Part shown: positions 35,782 to 43,802 of the stretch, one piece after another
Layout of the letters: each line of letters opens with the position of its first letter
How positions within the stretch are numbered: position 1 is the first letter of the stretch
From: Thermoplasmata archaeon
GTDB lineage: Archaea > Thermoplasmatota > Thermoplasmata > Lutacidiplasmatales > UBA184
Length of the DNA: 64,000 nt
Assembly (NCBI GenBank): GCA_027365105.1
Contig: DAHXNZ010000007.1
Location: 1 to 64,000 of the forward strand
Reading direction: 5' to 3'
Notes under the pieces: model-generated
Told to the model about the DNA's origin: nothing
Seen by the model: only the letters and a program-made list of their open reading frames with translations
The model's database searches: none
Position numbers and translations under genes: made by a program

Positions 35782-37227
35782 ATGGCAGGGACGTACGCAA
35801 GAGCGACGGAGGTGCTGATCGTCGGCGGGGGTCCGGCGGGCTACATGGCCGCGATCCGCCTGGGCCAGCTGGGCAAGAAGGTGCTGCTCGTCGAGCGGAA
35901 GGACCTGGGGGGCGAGTGCCTGAACCGGGGCTGCATCCCCTCGAAGGCCCTCATCCACGCCTCCCGGCTCTACGCCCAGCTGGGCCAGGAGGGGGCCGGC
36001 ATCGGCGTCACGGCCACCGGGGTCACATTCGACATGGCCCAGACCCAGCGCTGGAAGACCGAAATCGTCGCGAAGGAGCGTCAAGGCGTCCAGACCCTCC
36101 TCAAGGCCGCGGGGGTCACGGTCCTCCAGGGCGAGGCGCGGTTCGTCGGGCCCCGTTCGGCCCAGTTCACGGCCCCCGACGGGGGGAGCGAACGGATCGA
36201 CTTCACCGACGCGATCGTTGCGACCGGGGCGGTCCCCCTCACCCTCCCCGGGTTCGAGACCGACGGGAAGCGGGTGATCAACGCCTGGGACCTCCTCGGC
36301 CTCGACCGGCTCCCGAAGAGCCTGATCGTCCTCGGCGGAGGCGTCTCCGGGTGCGAGCTCGGGCAGTTCATGGCCCGGGTCGGGGTCACCGTCACGATCG
36401 TCGAGCTGATGCCCCAGATCCTCCCCGGCCTCGATCCCGATCTGGCCCGGGAGCTGACCCGGGCCCTCGAGCGGTCGGGGGTCACGGTGCGCACCGGGAC
36501 CCGGGCGACCCGGCTGGACCGGTCCGGAGCTCTCCTCAAGCTCGAGGTCGAGGGGCCCAAGGGCCCGGAGAGCCTCTCGGCGGAGATGCTGTTCGTGACG
36601 GTCGGCAAGCGGCCCGACAGCCGGGACCTGGGCCTCGCGGAGGCCGGGGTCACGACCGATCCCAAGTCCGGATTCATCGCCGTCGACGCCCAGCAACGGT
36701 CCAACGTGCCGAACATCTATGCCGCCGGGGATGTCGCCCGGCTCCCGATGCTGGCGCACAAGGCCTACCGCGAGGGCATCGTCGCGGCGGAGGCGATCGC
36801 GGGACGCCCGACGCGCTACGACTTCCAGGCGATGCCCTCGGTGGTCTTCACGACCCCCGAGCTCGCCAGCGTCGGCCTGACAGGGGCGGAAGCCGCGGCC
36901 CGGGGCTACCCCGGTGCCCGGGAGGCCCGCTTCCCGTATGCCGCCCTGGGCCGGGCCCATGCTTCCCATGCGGTGGAGGGGTGGGTCAAGATCGTCGGGG
37001 ACGACTCGACCGGCCTCCTGCTGGGGGCCCACGCCGCCGGGGAGGGCGCGGGCGACTATATCGCCGAAATCGCCCATGCCCTGGAGATGGGATCCGCGGT
37101 CCGGGACATCGCGCAGACGATCCATCCCCACCCGACCTTCAGCGAGGCGCTTTCCGAGGCCGCCCTGCTCTGGCTCAACGAACCGATGCACGTGGCCCGC
37201 CGGACCGTCGACCATGCCGCTCGTTGA
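35782..37227 (+). CDS. lpdA: Dihydrolipoamide dehydrogenase (E3)
   Basis: A 481-residue FAD flavoenzyme that reoxidises the E2 lipoyl group with NAD. Visible are the FAD-binding GGGPAGYMAA, the redox disulfide GGECLNRGCIPSKAL, the NAD-binding GGGVSGCELGQFMA, a second FAD motif IYAAGDVARLP, and the C-terminal active-site pair in HPHPTFSEAL. The ATG at 35782 is 31 bases after the second E1 alpha. It overlaps lipB by 14 bases. Confidence 0.95.
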   Translation: MAGTYARATEVLIVGGGPAGYMAAIRLGQLGKKVLLVERKDLGGECLNRGCIPSKALIHASRLYAQLGQEGAGIGVTATGVTFDMAQTQRWKTEIVAKERQGVQTLLKAAGVTVLQGEARFVGPRSAQFTAPDGGSERIDFTDAIVATGAVPLTLPGFETDGKRVINAWDLLGLDRLPKSLIVLGGGVSGCELGQFMARVGVTVTIVELMPQILPGLDPDLARELTRALERSGVTVRTGTRATRLDRSGALLKLEVEGPKGPESLSAEMLFVTVGKRPDSRDLGLAEAGVTTDPKSGFIAVDAQQRSNVPNIYAAGDVARLPMLAHKAYREGIVAAEAIAGRPTRYDFQAMPSVVFTTPELASVGLTGAEAAARGYPGAREARFPYAALGRAHASHAVEGWVKIVGDDSTGLLLGAHAAGEGAGDYIAEIAHALEMGSAVRDIAQTIHPHPTFSEALSEAALLWLNEPMHVARRTVDHAAR

Positions 37228-37873
37228 CTGGGGCCGGAGGGAGTACTCCGCCTCCCTGGAGGAGATGCGCCGGCTTAGGCGCGAGCGCCGGGCCGGGCGA
37301 ATCGCCGATACCCTGATCCTGGTGGAGCACCCCCCGGTCATCACGGTCGGCGTCGAGGGGGACGACGGCACGGCCGCCGCGGGCGGTCTCCCGGTGGTCC
37401 GGGTCGAACGCGGGGGCAAGGCGACGTACCACGGGCCGGGTCAGCTGGTGGGCTATGCGATCGTGGACCTCGAGCCGCGCGGCCGGGACGTGCGACGGTT
37501 CGTCCACGATCTCGAGGAGATGGTCGTCCGGGCCCTCGCGGACTGGTCCCTGCCGGCGGCCCGGGTCGCCGGCCGACGCGGGGTCTGGATCGAGGGCCGC
37601 CGCAAGATCGCCTCGGTCGGGGTCGCGGTCGAGGAGTGGGTCACCTTCCACGGCTTCGCCCTGAACGTCTCGACCGACCTCACGATGTTCGCCCGGTTCC
37701 ACCCGTGCGGTTTCTCGGGCGAGATCATGACCTCGATGGAACGCGAGCTCCAGCGCCCGGTCGAAGGGACACGGGTCCGGGAGGCGGTGACCCGGGCCTG
37801 GACCGAGCTCTTCGAACCGTCCGGGCTCCGGTCCCTTCCCGAGTCCCCCCCGCTCCTCGGCCTGCGGCCGTGA
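37214..37873 (+). CDS. lipB: Octanoyltransferase for lipoate synthesis
   Basis: A 219-residue LipB that transfers octanoyl groups to lipoyl domains. The signature RGGKATYHGPGQLVGYAIVD is near the middle, and the active-site Lys (RKIASVGVAV) and Cys (HPCGFSGEIM) follow. Its place at the end of the dehydrogenase operon fits a role in modifying the E2 encoded here. The sulfur-inserting lipoyl synthase is not in this window. The ATG lies inside the end of the E3 gene, and the stop overlaps the next GTG. Confidence 0.93.
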   Translation: MPLVDWGRREYSASLEEMRRLRRERRAGRIADTLILVEHPPVITVGVEGDDGTAAAGGLPVVRVERGGKATYHGPGQLVGYAIVDLEPRGRDVRRFVHDLEEMVVRALADWSLPAARVAGRRGVWIEGRRKIASVGVAVEEWVTFHGFALNVSTDLTMFARFHPCGFSGEIMTSMERELQRPVEGTRVREAVTRAWTELFEPSGLRSLPESPPLLGLRP

Positions 37874-38778
37874 CCGGCGCGGCGGCCGCGCGCCGGCTCC
37901 TCCTGATCGGCGGGGGAGGAGGCCTAGTCGGACGGGCGATCCTCCGGGAGTTCTCGGCCGATTGGCAGATCCGATCGCTGCACCGGCGCCCGGTCCCGGG
38001 CGAACGGGCCGCCGGGGTCGAGTGGGTCCCCACGGACCTCCGGGGCAGCGTGGATTGGCCCCGGCGCCTGGCGGGGGTCGACCTGGTCATCAATGTGGCC
38101 TGGGACCGGTACGGGTCGGCCCGGCAGTTCCGTTCCCTCGCGGACGGGCTGCGCCGCTGCGTCCGGGCGTGCGAGTCGGTCCCCCGCCTCCGGTTCCTCC
38201 ACATCAGCGTTCCGGACGCGCCGGCCTCCCTCGAGGCCGGCCTCCCGTACCTGACCTACAAGCGGGACGTCGACCGGGAGATCCAGGCGAGCTCGCTCGA
38301 CTACTCGATCGTGCGTCCCTCGATGCTCTTCGGCCCCGGCGACCGGCTGCTCACCGTGATGCTCCGGCTCATGCGAAGGTACGGGCGGTTTCCCCTCTTC
38401 GGGGACGGGACGTACCATCTGAGCCCCCTCGCCGCGACCGACCTGGCGGCCATCCTCCGGAGGGAGGCGGCCCTTCCGGGCTCCCGGAACCTGATCTTCG
38501 GCGGCCCGACCCGCTGGAGGTACCGGGACCTGCTCGACCGGATGTATGCCGCCCTGGGCCAGCCGACCCGGTATGTCCGGCTCTCTCCGCGTCTATCGGT
38601 CGCCCTGGCCCGGACGATCCAGGATCTCGGGTCCCGCCTCATCTATGCCTACGAGGTCGAGTGGCTGCTCAGCGACCGGCTGGGGCCGCCCCCGTACCTG
38701 GGTCTCGATCGCCCGCTCCAGTCCGTCGAGCCGTTCCTGGACGAGGAGGCCCGACGCCTCAACGTCCGCAACCCCTGA
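37870..38778 (+). CDS. NAD(P)-dependent epimerase-like protein (extended/atypical SDR)
   Basis: A 302-residue Rossmann-fold protein with the nucleotide-binding motif LLLIGGGGGLVGRAIL. The catalytic YK pair of extended SDRs may be represented by YLTYKRDV. The stretch YSIVRPSMLFGPGDRLL is typical of NDUFA9-like complex-I-associated or NAD(P)H-binding members. The substrate is unknown. The GTG start overlaps the lipB stop, so it is probably part of the same transcript. Confidence 0.8.
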   Translation: MTGAAAARRLLLIGGGGGLVGRAILREFSADWQIRSLHRRPVPGERAAGVEWVPTDLRGSVDWPRRLAGVDLVINVAWDRYGSARQFRSLADGLRRCVRACESVPRLRFLHISVPDAPASLEAGLPYLTYKRDVDREIQASSLDYSIVRPSMLFGPGDRLLTVMLRLMRRYGRFPLFGDGTYHLSPLAATDLAAILRREAALPGSRNLIFGGPTRWRYRDLLDRMYAALGQPTRYVRLSPRLSVALARTIQDLGSRLIYAYEVEWLLSDRLGPPPYLGLDRPLQSVEPFLDEEARRLNVRNP

Positions 38779-38830
38779 CCGGTGGAGGCCATGGGGGCAC
38801 CGATCGACCGGGCCGTGGCCCGCGGGACCC

Positions 38831-39514
38831 TCAGGGGAGGGCCCCAAGCACGTGCCCGATGAGGAACCCCGCAAATCCGGCCACGAGACCGATGACGACC
38901 ATCCGGGTGCCGCTCGACCAGAACGACCCGAGAGTGGTCCGGGCCTCGTACCAGCCGACAGCGAAGAGCATGGCGGCGCTCAGCACCACCGAACCGATGC
39001 CGATGGCCCAGGGGTTGGTCGTCACGAAGACGGGGATCAGAGGAATGAACGAGCCGACCACCGTGGCCCCGCCCACCAGGAGCGCACTCTGGCGGGCCTG
39101 GTTCGCGTGAACCGGGGCGAGCCGGAGTTCGAAGGCCATCATGATGTCGAGCATCGCGTCGGGCTTCGATTCGATGCGCCGCAGCATCTCCTCCTGCTCT
39201 TCGCCGTCAAAGCCCCACCCGCTGAGAATCTCCCGGACCTCGCGCCGTTCCTCCTCGGGGACCTCCACCATCTCCTTCCGTTCCCGCTCGACCTCGCTGA
39301 GGTAGAGCGAACGGCGGGAGAGGGTGCTAGTATACGCGACCGCCCCCATCGAGATCGACTCGGCGGCCAGAGCGGCGAGCGCGGCGATCAGGATCAGCTT
39401 GGAGCTGGTCCCCGCCGCCAGCAGGCCCAGCAGGATGCCGAGGACATTGACGACGCCGTCCTGGCTCCCGAGGATGAAGTCGGAGAGCGTCGTGGGGTGA
39501 GAGTGGGGCTCCAC
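38831..39514 (-). CDS. VIT1/CCC1-family iron/manganese transporter
   Basis: A 227-residue membrane protein with the family pattern SQDGVVNVLGILLGLLAAG, AESISMGAVAYTS and a charged central loop (ERERKEMVEVPEEERREVRE) that binds metal in plant VIT1. Five helices are expected. It probably moves ferrous or manganous ions, for detoxification or storage. The start is a GTG with a TATA-like box 26 bases upstream, so the message is likely leaderless. Confidence 0.9.
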   Translation of the reverse strand: MEPHSHPTTLSDFILGSQDGVVNVLGILLGLLAAGTSSKLILIAALAALAAESISMGAVAYTSTLSRRSLYLSEVERERKEMVEVPEEERREVREILSGWGFDGEEQEEMLRRIESKPDAMLDIMMAFELRLAPVHANQARQSALLVGGATVVGSFIPLIPVFVTTNPWAIGIGSVVLSAAMLFAVGWYEARTTLGSFWSSGTRMVVIGLVAGFAGFLIGHVLGALP

Positions 39515-39534
39515 GCGCGCCCCACCCGGGGAAA

Positions 39535-39544
39535 CTTCATAAAG
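39535..39544 (-). promoter_or_regulatory. TATA-like box for the VIT1/CCC1 gene
   Basis: CTTTATGAAG on the minus strand, centred 26 bases before the GTG at 39514. Confidence 0.6.
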
Positions 39545-39970
39545 TCCTCTCGGCGCGATGGCTCCCTGGGGTCACGGCCCGAGCCGCTCCGGGTGCGGGC
39601 GGGAGGCGCCGCGCCTGCCGTGGGGCGGGCTCGGGGCGCGGCCCTCCCCCGGCCGTTCGGTCGATGCCCGCCTCCCCGGGCTCGCGCGTACGCCCTGGGC
39701 CCCCGACGATCCCGACGCGCCGCCCAGAGAGCCGGCGTCGAACCCGCAGGGATCGGCGGTTCCACAGGCCGGCAGTCGGGCTCTTCACGGGGGGTTCGGA
39801 GCCCGGTGCGCGGACCGCGAGAACGCCCATGGGTTACCCCCCCCCCCGCGCCGGGGGCCAAGGGGGGTCGCCGGTGGGATCTTGGGGACCCGAAGTACGA
39901 GCATCCCAACAGCCGGGGGCTGGGGCAAAGGGGGGTTCGTTCGGCCCCTCCGGATCGAAGGCTCAAACGG
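39545..39970. other. Intergenic stretch with G/C runs and no recognised gene
   Basis: About 430 bases with long C and G runs near 39836-39880. A segment near 39728-39780 resembles parts of a tRNA on the minus strand but has stem mismatches (see rejected items). I see no supported gene. Confidence 0.4.
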
Positions 39971-39982
39971 AAGTCGTATAAC
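39971..39982 (+). promoter_or_regulatory. Promoter of a small unknown gene; shares a 12-base motif with a distant palindrome
   Basis: AAGTCGTATAAC with the TATA part at 39977-39982, placing transcription start near 40005, about 13 bases before the ATG at 40018. The same 12 bases occur at 62761-62772 as half of a perfect palindrome. A hairpin (CCCCCCGT ... ACGGGGGG, about 39984-40008) overlaps the predicted start of the message. Confidence 0.5.
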
Positions 39983-40017
39983 TCCCCCCGTCCATCACTC
40001 ACGGGGGGAACGAGCGG

Positions 40018-40257
40018 ATGAAGAGCGAAGCGGAAACCGATCTGACCAAGGGAATGATCGAAGGAGCCATCGAGGCGCTGACCGGAAAACACAGCCAGCT
40101 GGAGGTCGAGTTGGGTGGAGTTCGCGTCCATCTTCCGGGCACGCGGTTCGCCGTCGAACTGAACGGCATGGTGACCGTCTCGGTCCACATGCGGGAGATG
40201 ACCGACGCCGAGCACCAGGCCCTGGCCGCGGGTCACGCGGCCCAGCACACCGCCTGA
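40018..40257 (+). CDS. Small protein of unknown function
   Basis: 79 residues, acidic at the N-terminus, with a predicted helix (EAETDLTKGMIEGAIEALTG) followed by beta-like strands (LEVELGGVRVHLPGTRFAVE, GMVTVSVHMREM) and a His/Ala-rich tail. No cysteine pairs and no membrane segment. The fold could be a small alpha/beta domain; no family is recognised. A TATA-like box at the expected distance and ordinary codon use support it as a real gene. Confidence 0.65.
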   Translation: MKSEAETDLTKGMIEGAIEALTGKHSQLEVELGGVRVHLPGTRFAVELNGMVTVSVHMREMTDAEHQALAAGHAAQHTA

Positions 40258-40334
40258 AGGTCGCGCCGGATTCGACGAGGAACGTATCCCCACGCGGCGG
40301 TCCGTGCCGGGACCGCCGGGGGTGGGTCACCCGT

Positions 40335-40757
40335 TCACGGGCCCGACGGCGGGTGCGCCTTGGGCGCGGGCGGGTGGAGCCATTCGACGACGCCCCGGAG
40401 GTGGAGTCCGACATGGCCGGACCAAGCCGGGGCCCCCCGCCCGAGCGTGACCAGTTGGCGGGCGTGACGGCTCATTTCGAGGGTCCATCCGTGCCGCTGC
40501 AGCATCGAGGCCAGGGCGACGACTCGCCGGAGCGGGAGTTCGGGGAGCGGCAACCCGGGCTCGTCGGCGGGTCCGCCGAGTCCCAGATCCATCCGGGCCC
40601 AGTGTCGGTCCAGATCGAGCGAAAGGACCTCGATGCCTTGGCGGCGGACGACCAGTTTCCCTCCGCTCGGCGGGGCCTGGAAGCGCTGCGACCCCGCGGC
40701 CGAGGTCGGCCGGCCGACAGCGAGCGGAGTCGGCCCGGTCGACTCGTGGGCTCTCAT
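40335..40757 (-). CDS. Hypothetical protein
   Basis: 140 residues from the ATG at 40757. The middle has a protein-like alternation of strands and helices (LVVRRQGIEVLSLDLDRH, RRVVALASMLQRHGWTLEMS, HVGLHLRGVVEWLHP) and no membrane segments. Both ends are Pro/Ser/Gly-rich. No family is recognised. The ATG is only 78 bases from the start of the divergent glycosyltransferase gene, so the two may share a control region. A real gene is more likely than not. Confidence 0.45.
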   Translation of the reverse strand: MRAHESTGPTPLAVGRPTSAAGSQRFQAPPSGGKLVVRRQGIEVLSLDLDRHWARMDLGLGGPADEPGLPLPELPLRRVVALASMLQRHGWTLEMSRHARQLVTLGRGAPAWSGHVGLHLRGVVEWLHPPAPKAHPPSGP

Positions 40758-40794
40758 GGGCTCTCTTCCTGAGCAGGCCGCCTGCACGTATTGG

Positions 40795-40802
40795 GTTATC
40801 TA
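40795..40802 (+). promoter_or_regulatory. TATA-like box for the GT2 gene
   Basis: GTTATCTA, about 37 bases before the ATG at 40836. Confidence 0.45.
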
Positions 40803-40835
40803 CCGGGGAAGCGATGCAGCGTGCGGACCCAAGGG

Positions 40836-41990
40836 ATGGTCAACCTTCTCTGGCTGGAACTGGTCTCGGCCGTCTTTGTCTCGATGTACTTCCCGATCGC
40901 CCTGGTGCAGACGGCCGGCATCGTCCGGGGCCTCCTCTTCCCGCCGGTCCCGACGTTCCTGCCGCCCAAACCGGGACGTCGGATCATCACCGTGATCTGC
41001 ACCAACGGCCAGAATCCCGATGTGGTGCAGCAGATCCTGGCCCGGGTCCAGAGCTATGGGTTCCCGATCGAGCAGTTCGTGATCAAGGAGGAGAGCGACA
41101 CGTTCACCTACGCGGCCCGCGCGATCGTCGTTCCCAAGGCGTACCGGGCCCCGAAGGGCTCCCGCAACAAGATGCGCGCCCTCCACTACGGGACGCTCTG
41201 GCTCGCCGAGAAGGGGTACGGCCGGGAGACCTACATCATCTTCATGGACGACGACAGCGTGGTCACCCGGGACTACGTCCGGTACGTCTACGGAATGCCG
41301 TACGACGCCGGGCAGGGGATGATCCACCTGCGGGCCGTGGGCCATCACCTCCTCTCCACCCTCTCGGACTGCATCCGGGTCACCGACTGTGAGGTCTTCT
41401 GCCGGCAGTTCAACCGGGGGCACGTCCCTCGGATCGCCCACGGGGAGGGCCTGGTGGTCCGGGCCGATGTGGCCGCCGAGGTCGGATGGGACTACGGGAC
41501 CTACGGGGCCGAAGATCTCCTCATGGCCCTCTACGTCTACACCCTGGGCTACCGCTTCGGGTTCATCCCGGCGTTCGTCGAGATCTCCCCGCCGACGTCC
41601 CGGCAGGACTTCTTCAAGCAGCGGCGTCGCTGGCTGTTCTCGTTCTTCCGGGCGAGGGCGGTCATCCGGGAGGTGAGCCCGCTGACCTTCTACTTCGGGA
41701 TCTACCGCTATATCCTGGGGTGGACCGGGTTCATCGGGATCTACCTGCTGGTCATTGACTACGTGCTCCGGCTGCCGATCGACCCGCTGGTCTTTTCGAT
41801 GTCGGCCTTCAACCTCGCCGCCTACTTCGTGGCCTACCAGTACGGGGCGGCCTCGCTACGCTCGTGGAAGTACTCGCTCGAGATGTTGGCGCTCCAGTTC
41901 GTGGTGGCCTTCTACGAAGGCGGCACGGTGATCCTGAGCGTCTTCCGGCCGCCCAGCAAGACCTCGTTCGAGGTCATCCGGAAGGTCTAG
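40836..41990 (+). CDS. Membrane GT2-family glycosyltransferase (egghead-like)
   Basis: A 384-residue membrane glycosyltransferase. An N-terminal helix (LVSAVFVSMYFPIALV) precedes a GT2 catalytic domain with FMDDDSVVTRDYV (DxD-type metal site), GEGLVVRADVAAEVGWDYG, GAEDLLMALY and the acceptor-site QRRRW. Several C-terminal helices follow. The pattern resembles animal egghead/bre-3 beta-mannosyltransferases. It probably builds cell-surface glycolipids or glycoproteins. I chose the ATG at 40836, just before the first helix, rather than an earlier in-frame start at 40791 that overlaps the TATA-like box. Confidence 0.85.
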   Translation: MVNLLWLELVSAVFVSMYFPIALVQTAGIVRGLLFPPVPTFLPPKPGRRIITVICTNGQNPDVVQQILARVQSYGFPIEQFVIKEESDTFTYAARAIVVPKAYRAPKGSRNKMRALHYGTLWLAEKGYGRETYIIFMDDDSVVTRDYVRYVYGMPYDAGQGMIHLRAVGHHLLSTLSDCIRVTDCEVFCRQFNRGHVPRIAHGEGLVVRADVAAEVGWDYGTYGAEDLLMALYVYTLGYRFGFIPAFVEISPPTSRQDFFKQRRRWLFSFFRARAVIREVSPLTFYFGIYRYILGWTGFIGIYLLVIDYVLRLPIDPLVFSMSAFNLAAYFVAYQYGAASLRSWKYSLEMLALQFVVAFYEGGTVILSVFRPPSKTSFEVIRKV

Positions 41991-41997
41991 AGCCCGG

Positions 41998-42963
41998 TCA
42001 GCGCCAGATGGGGTCCATCCGGCGTTCGGTCGGTCGGGCCGTTCCGGCCGGCTCCATCGGGGGCGGGGGCGGAGGGGTCCAGTCGGTCGGCAGGTCCCGG
42101 AAATCGACGATCCGGCCGACCGGGAGGAGATGCTGGAGAAGCCGGGGCGCCTGGGGGTCGTTGCGGAGGAACCGGATCCGGACCACCCGGTCACTGACGA
42201 CCGTGAGCTGGAAGGCCAGGGGCAGGACCGACGCCACCCTCTCGGGGGCGACCGACTGAGCGAAGGTGACCTCGACCCGTCGGAACGGGAGGAGCGTCCC
42301 GAATTCAAGGATGGGGCCGTCGTAGACCAGCGCGCCCCGGTCCAGGACCAGGGCGCGGCGGGCCACATGGGCCGCCAGCTGGGTCGACCGGGTCCCGAGC
42401 AGCAGGAGGTGACTACCGGCCAGCCCTCGAATCAGCTCCTCGACCCGCCGTACCTCCTCCTCGTCGGCCAGATTGGCCGGCTCATCCCAGACCAGGATTG
42501 GCGGGTCGGCGATCAGGCTGACGGCCAGCATGACCCGCCGCCGCTGGGTCACGGGCAGGGTCGCGACCGTCGTCCCGAGCGGAGGCAGGGTCAGGACCCG
42601 GTCCAGGTACTCGATCCGCTCCCGGATGGCGGCCCGCTTCATCCCCCGCAGCTCGCCCGCCATGTCGAGCGTATCGATGACGGTGAGGCCGTCGTAGGGC
42701 CACGGCTCCCCGACGGCGCTCCCGACGAACCGGCGGGCGGCGGGATCGGTGACACCGCACCCCTGGACCTGGATCGTTCCCCCGGTCCGGTGGACCAGCC
42801 CCGCGATCATCAGCAGGAGGGTGCTCTTGCCGGAGCGGGACGGGCCGGTGATCGCCACCACGCCGCAACGGCTCTCGTGGAACGACACGTCGCGGACGAT
42901 CTCGATTCCCCGCTTGCGTTTGGAAACATGCAGGCAGTCGAGCTCGACCGTTCGCGATCCCAT
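41998..42963 (-). CDS. ABC-type ATPase with degenerate signature and switch motifs
   Basis: A 321-residue ABC ATPase. Walker A (ITGPSRSGKSTLL) and Walker B (ILVWDEPANL) are intact. The signature LSGGQ is replaced by LPVTQRRRV, and the switch region reads LLLGTRSTQ with no His. These losses suggest weak or regulatory ATPase activity. About 100 C-terminal residues are an accessory domain ending in a Pro-rich tail. It is followed across the cassette by a membrane protein gene one base away, so the pair is likely an exporter. Confidence 0.75.
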   Translation of the reverse strand: MGSRTVELDCLHVSKRKRGIEIVRDVSFHESRCGVVAITGPSRSGKSTLLLMIAGLVHRTGGTIQVQGCGVTDPAARRFVGSAVGEPWPYDGLTVIDTLDMAGELRGMKRAAIRERIEYLDRVLTLPPLGTTVATLPVTQRRRVMLAVSLIADPPILVWDEPANLADEEEVRRVEELIRGLAGSHLLLLGTRSTQLAAHVARRALVLDRGALVYDGPILEFGTLLPFRRVEVTFAQSVAPERVASVLPLAFQLTVVSDRVVRIRFLRNDPQAPRLLQHLLPVGRIVDFRDLPTDWTPPPPPPMEPAGTARPTERRMDPIWR

Positions 42964-42964
42964 C

Positions 42965-43795
42965 CTAATCCTCCTGAAGTGTGAACAGTGTGCCGACCAG
43001 CCAGGCGCCGATCCACCAGGCGACGATGACCGTGACCCCCGCCCAGAAGGGGGGGGAACTGGACCCCAGCAGGGGAAACAGCGGAGCCGGGGCCAGGGGG
43101 TAGCTCATCACCGGGGCGACGCTCTCCAGGTTCCAGGCGAGTGACTCCGGGACCGAAGGCAGGATCTGATGGAAGGAGGTGAACAGGTCGCTGTGGACCT
43201 TCAGCAGGCCGAGCAGGATGACCAACGAGGAGGCGACCCCCCAGAGGGCCTCCCGGAAGAGGAGGCTCAAGGCCGACGCCACCGAGACGGCGGCGAGGGT
43301 GACCAGGGCCACCACCCCCATGGCCTCGGTCCAGGGCAGAATGGGAAAGGAGCCGAACCGGGCCCAGGCGATCAGGGCGACCAGAACGGCGTAGAGGAAG
43401 ACCGCCATGAGGCTCCCCAGCGCAGCGGCCATCCACATCCCCGAAAGACGGACCGCGGCCGGGTGGGGATCGCTCCGGGACAGGAGTCCGCTCTGCCCCC
43501 GGTTCCACTCGGCTCCCGAGCCGGCCAGGACGCACGCCGGCACGACGGCCAGCAGGAATCCGACCTCGCCGAGCCCGTTCGCGAGGAACCCATCGACGAC
43601 CGGAATGACGCCGTCGATGTACGGCGGCGCCACCTGCAGCGCCCCCACACCGGTGAGCAGCAGGGCGAAGAGGAACGCCGCCTGCAAACGGTGGGTGGTG
43701 CGGAAGAACCGGAGCCGGAACCGGGCGATGATCCACACCCCACGGAGGTTGGAGACGGCGGCGGGAAGTCCGTCGTCCAAGCGCTCCTCCCTCAT
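42965..43795 (-). CDS. ABC-2-like permease partner
   Basis: A 276-residue membrane protein with about six helices (for example FLFALLLTGVGALQV, LGSLMAVFLYAVLVALIAWA, VIVAWWIGAWLVGTLF). Layout and neighbourhood suggest the membrane part of the system with the degenerate ATPase. It is poorly conserved, and the substrate is unknown. It lies seven bases downstream of the GHMP kinase gene, so kinase, permease and ATPase may be one transcript. Confidence 0.7.
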   Translation of the reverse strand: MREERLDDGLPAAVSNLRGVWIIARFRLRFFRTTHRLQAAFLFALLLTGVGALQVAPPYIDGVIPVVDGFLANGLGEVGFLLAVVPACVLAGSGAEWNRGQSGLLSRSDPHPAAVRLSGMWMAAALGSLMAVFLYAVLVALIAWARFGSFPILPWTEAMGVVALVTLAAVSVASALSLLFREALWGVASSLVILLGLLKVHSDLFTSFHQILPSVPESLAWNLESVAPVMSYPLAPAPLFPLLGSSSPPFWAGVTVIVAWWIGAWLVGTLFTLQED

Positions 43796-43802
43796 CGGAG
43801 GC

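Noticed and set aside
39728-39785. tRNA-like segment on the minus strand (TTCGACG T-loop, CTGTGGA anticodon-like loop that would read His)
   Set aside because: The T-stem and anticodon stem each contain a mismatch, no D-arm can be folded, and no acceptor stem pairs. Treated as chance similarity or a decayed remnant.
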